In this document: positions 23,172-23,194 of the stretch, piece after piece
Numbering within the stretch: position 1 is the stretch's first letter
Layout of the letters: each line of letters opens with the position of its first letter
Source of the DNA: Actinobacteria bacterium UBA959
Lineage (GTDB): Bacteria; Actinomycetota; Actinomycetes; S36-B12; UBA5976
Assembly: GCA_002293025.1 (NCBI GenBank)
Contig: DBCL01000011.1
Span: 11,843-35,036 of the forward strand
Reading direction: 5' to 3'
Length of the DNA stretch: 23,194 bases
Notes under the pieces: model-generated
Seen by the model: only the letters and a program-made list of their open reading frames with translations
What the model was told of the DNA's origin: nothing
The model's database searches: none
Made by a program: the position numbers and the translations under genes

Positions 23172-23194
23172 TTTATGGAGAGTTTGATCCTGGC
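23172..23194 (+). rRNA. rrs: 16S ribosomal RNA, 5' end only (cut by the window edge)
   Basis: GGAGAGTTTGATCCTGGC at 23177-23194 is the universally conserved 5' region of bacterial 16S rRNA (the site of the common 27F primer). Aligning A10 of the Escherichia coli molecule to 23181 puts the mature 5' end near 23172. The rest of the gene lies beyond the window. The strand places the rRNA operon downstream of tyrS in the same direction. Confidence 0.97.

Overview
The window is about 23 kb of a compact, fairly AT-rich bacterial chromosome that reads as actinobacterial. The evidence is the gene order infC-rpmI-rplT-trmH-pheS-pheT followed by argCJBD-RGH and tyrS, the fused ribBA gene, an rRNA leader with a TTGAGAACTCAACA element, and several genes that seem to be transcribed without a leader. 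The low G+C, the tiny intergenic gaps and the Fe-S photolyase fit a streamlined freshwater actinobacterium (acI / Nanopelagicales-like), but that placement is an inference. Almost everything is housekeeping biosynthesis and translation. I see no phage, transposon, CRISPR array or tRNA.

Region 1 (1-3769, + strand): the 3' end of ribD, then ribE, ribBA and ribH for riboflavin, running by a 4-bp overlap into hisE and then hisG. Region 2 (3770-9426, +): a structured leader of about 190 bp, then infC with an unusual ATC start, rpmI, rplT, a SpoU-family rRNA methyltransferase, pheS (GTG start) and pheT. Region 3 (9430-12278): an accessory block. On the minus strand are an Fe-S bacterial cryptochrome/photolyase and, overlapping its start by 4 bp, a 45-residue DUF2256 zinc-ribbon-like gene. 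On the plus strand are a DinB-family protein and a TRIC/UPF0126 membrane protein.

Region 4 (12280-19696, +): the arginine operon argC-argJ-argB-argD-argR-argG-argH. The first five genes are joined by ATGA overlaps. It has a perfect TATAAT box six bases before the argC ATG, inside an ARG-box-like sequence. argF (ornithine carbamoyltransferase), which normally lies between argD and argR in Actinobacteria, is absent from the operon. Region 5 (19661-21550, -): a membrane acyltransferase with a C-terminal SGNH domain whose 3' end overlaps argH by 36 bp. Region 6 (21585-23194, +): tyrS, then an rRNA leader of about 270 bp, and the first 23 or so bases of a 16S rRNA gene, where the window stops.

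The most interesting signals are regulatory or small: the infC leader (terminator-like hairpin, a possible anti-Shine-Dalgarno, ATC start), the repeated -10-hexamer / 6-nt / ATG arrangement that implies leaderless mRNAs, the hidden DUF2256 gene coupled to the photolyase, and the missing argF. I did not find a clearly new multi-gene system.
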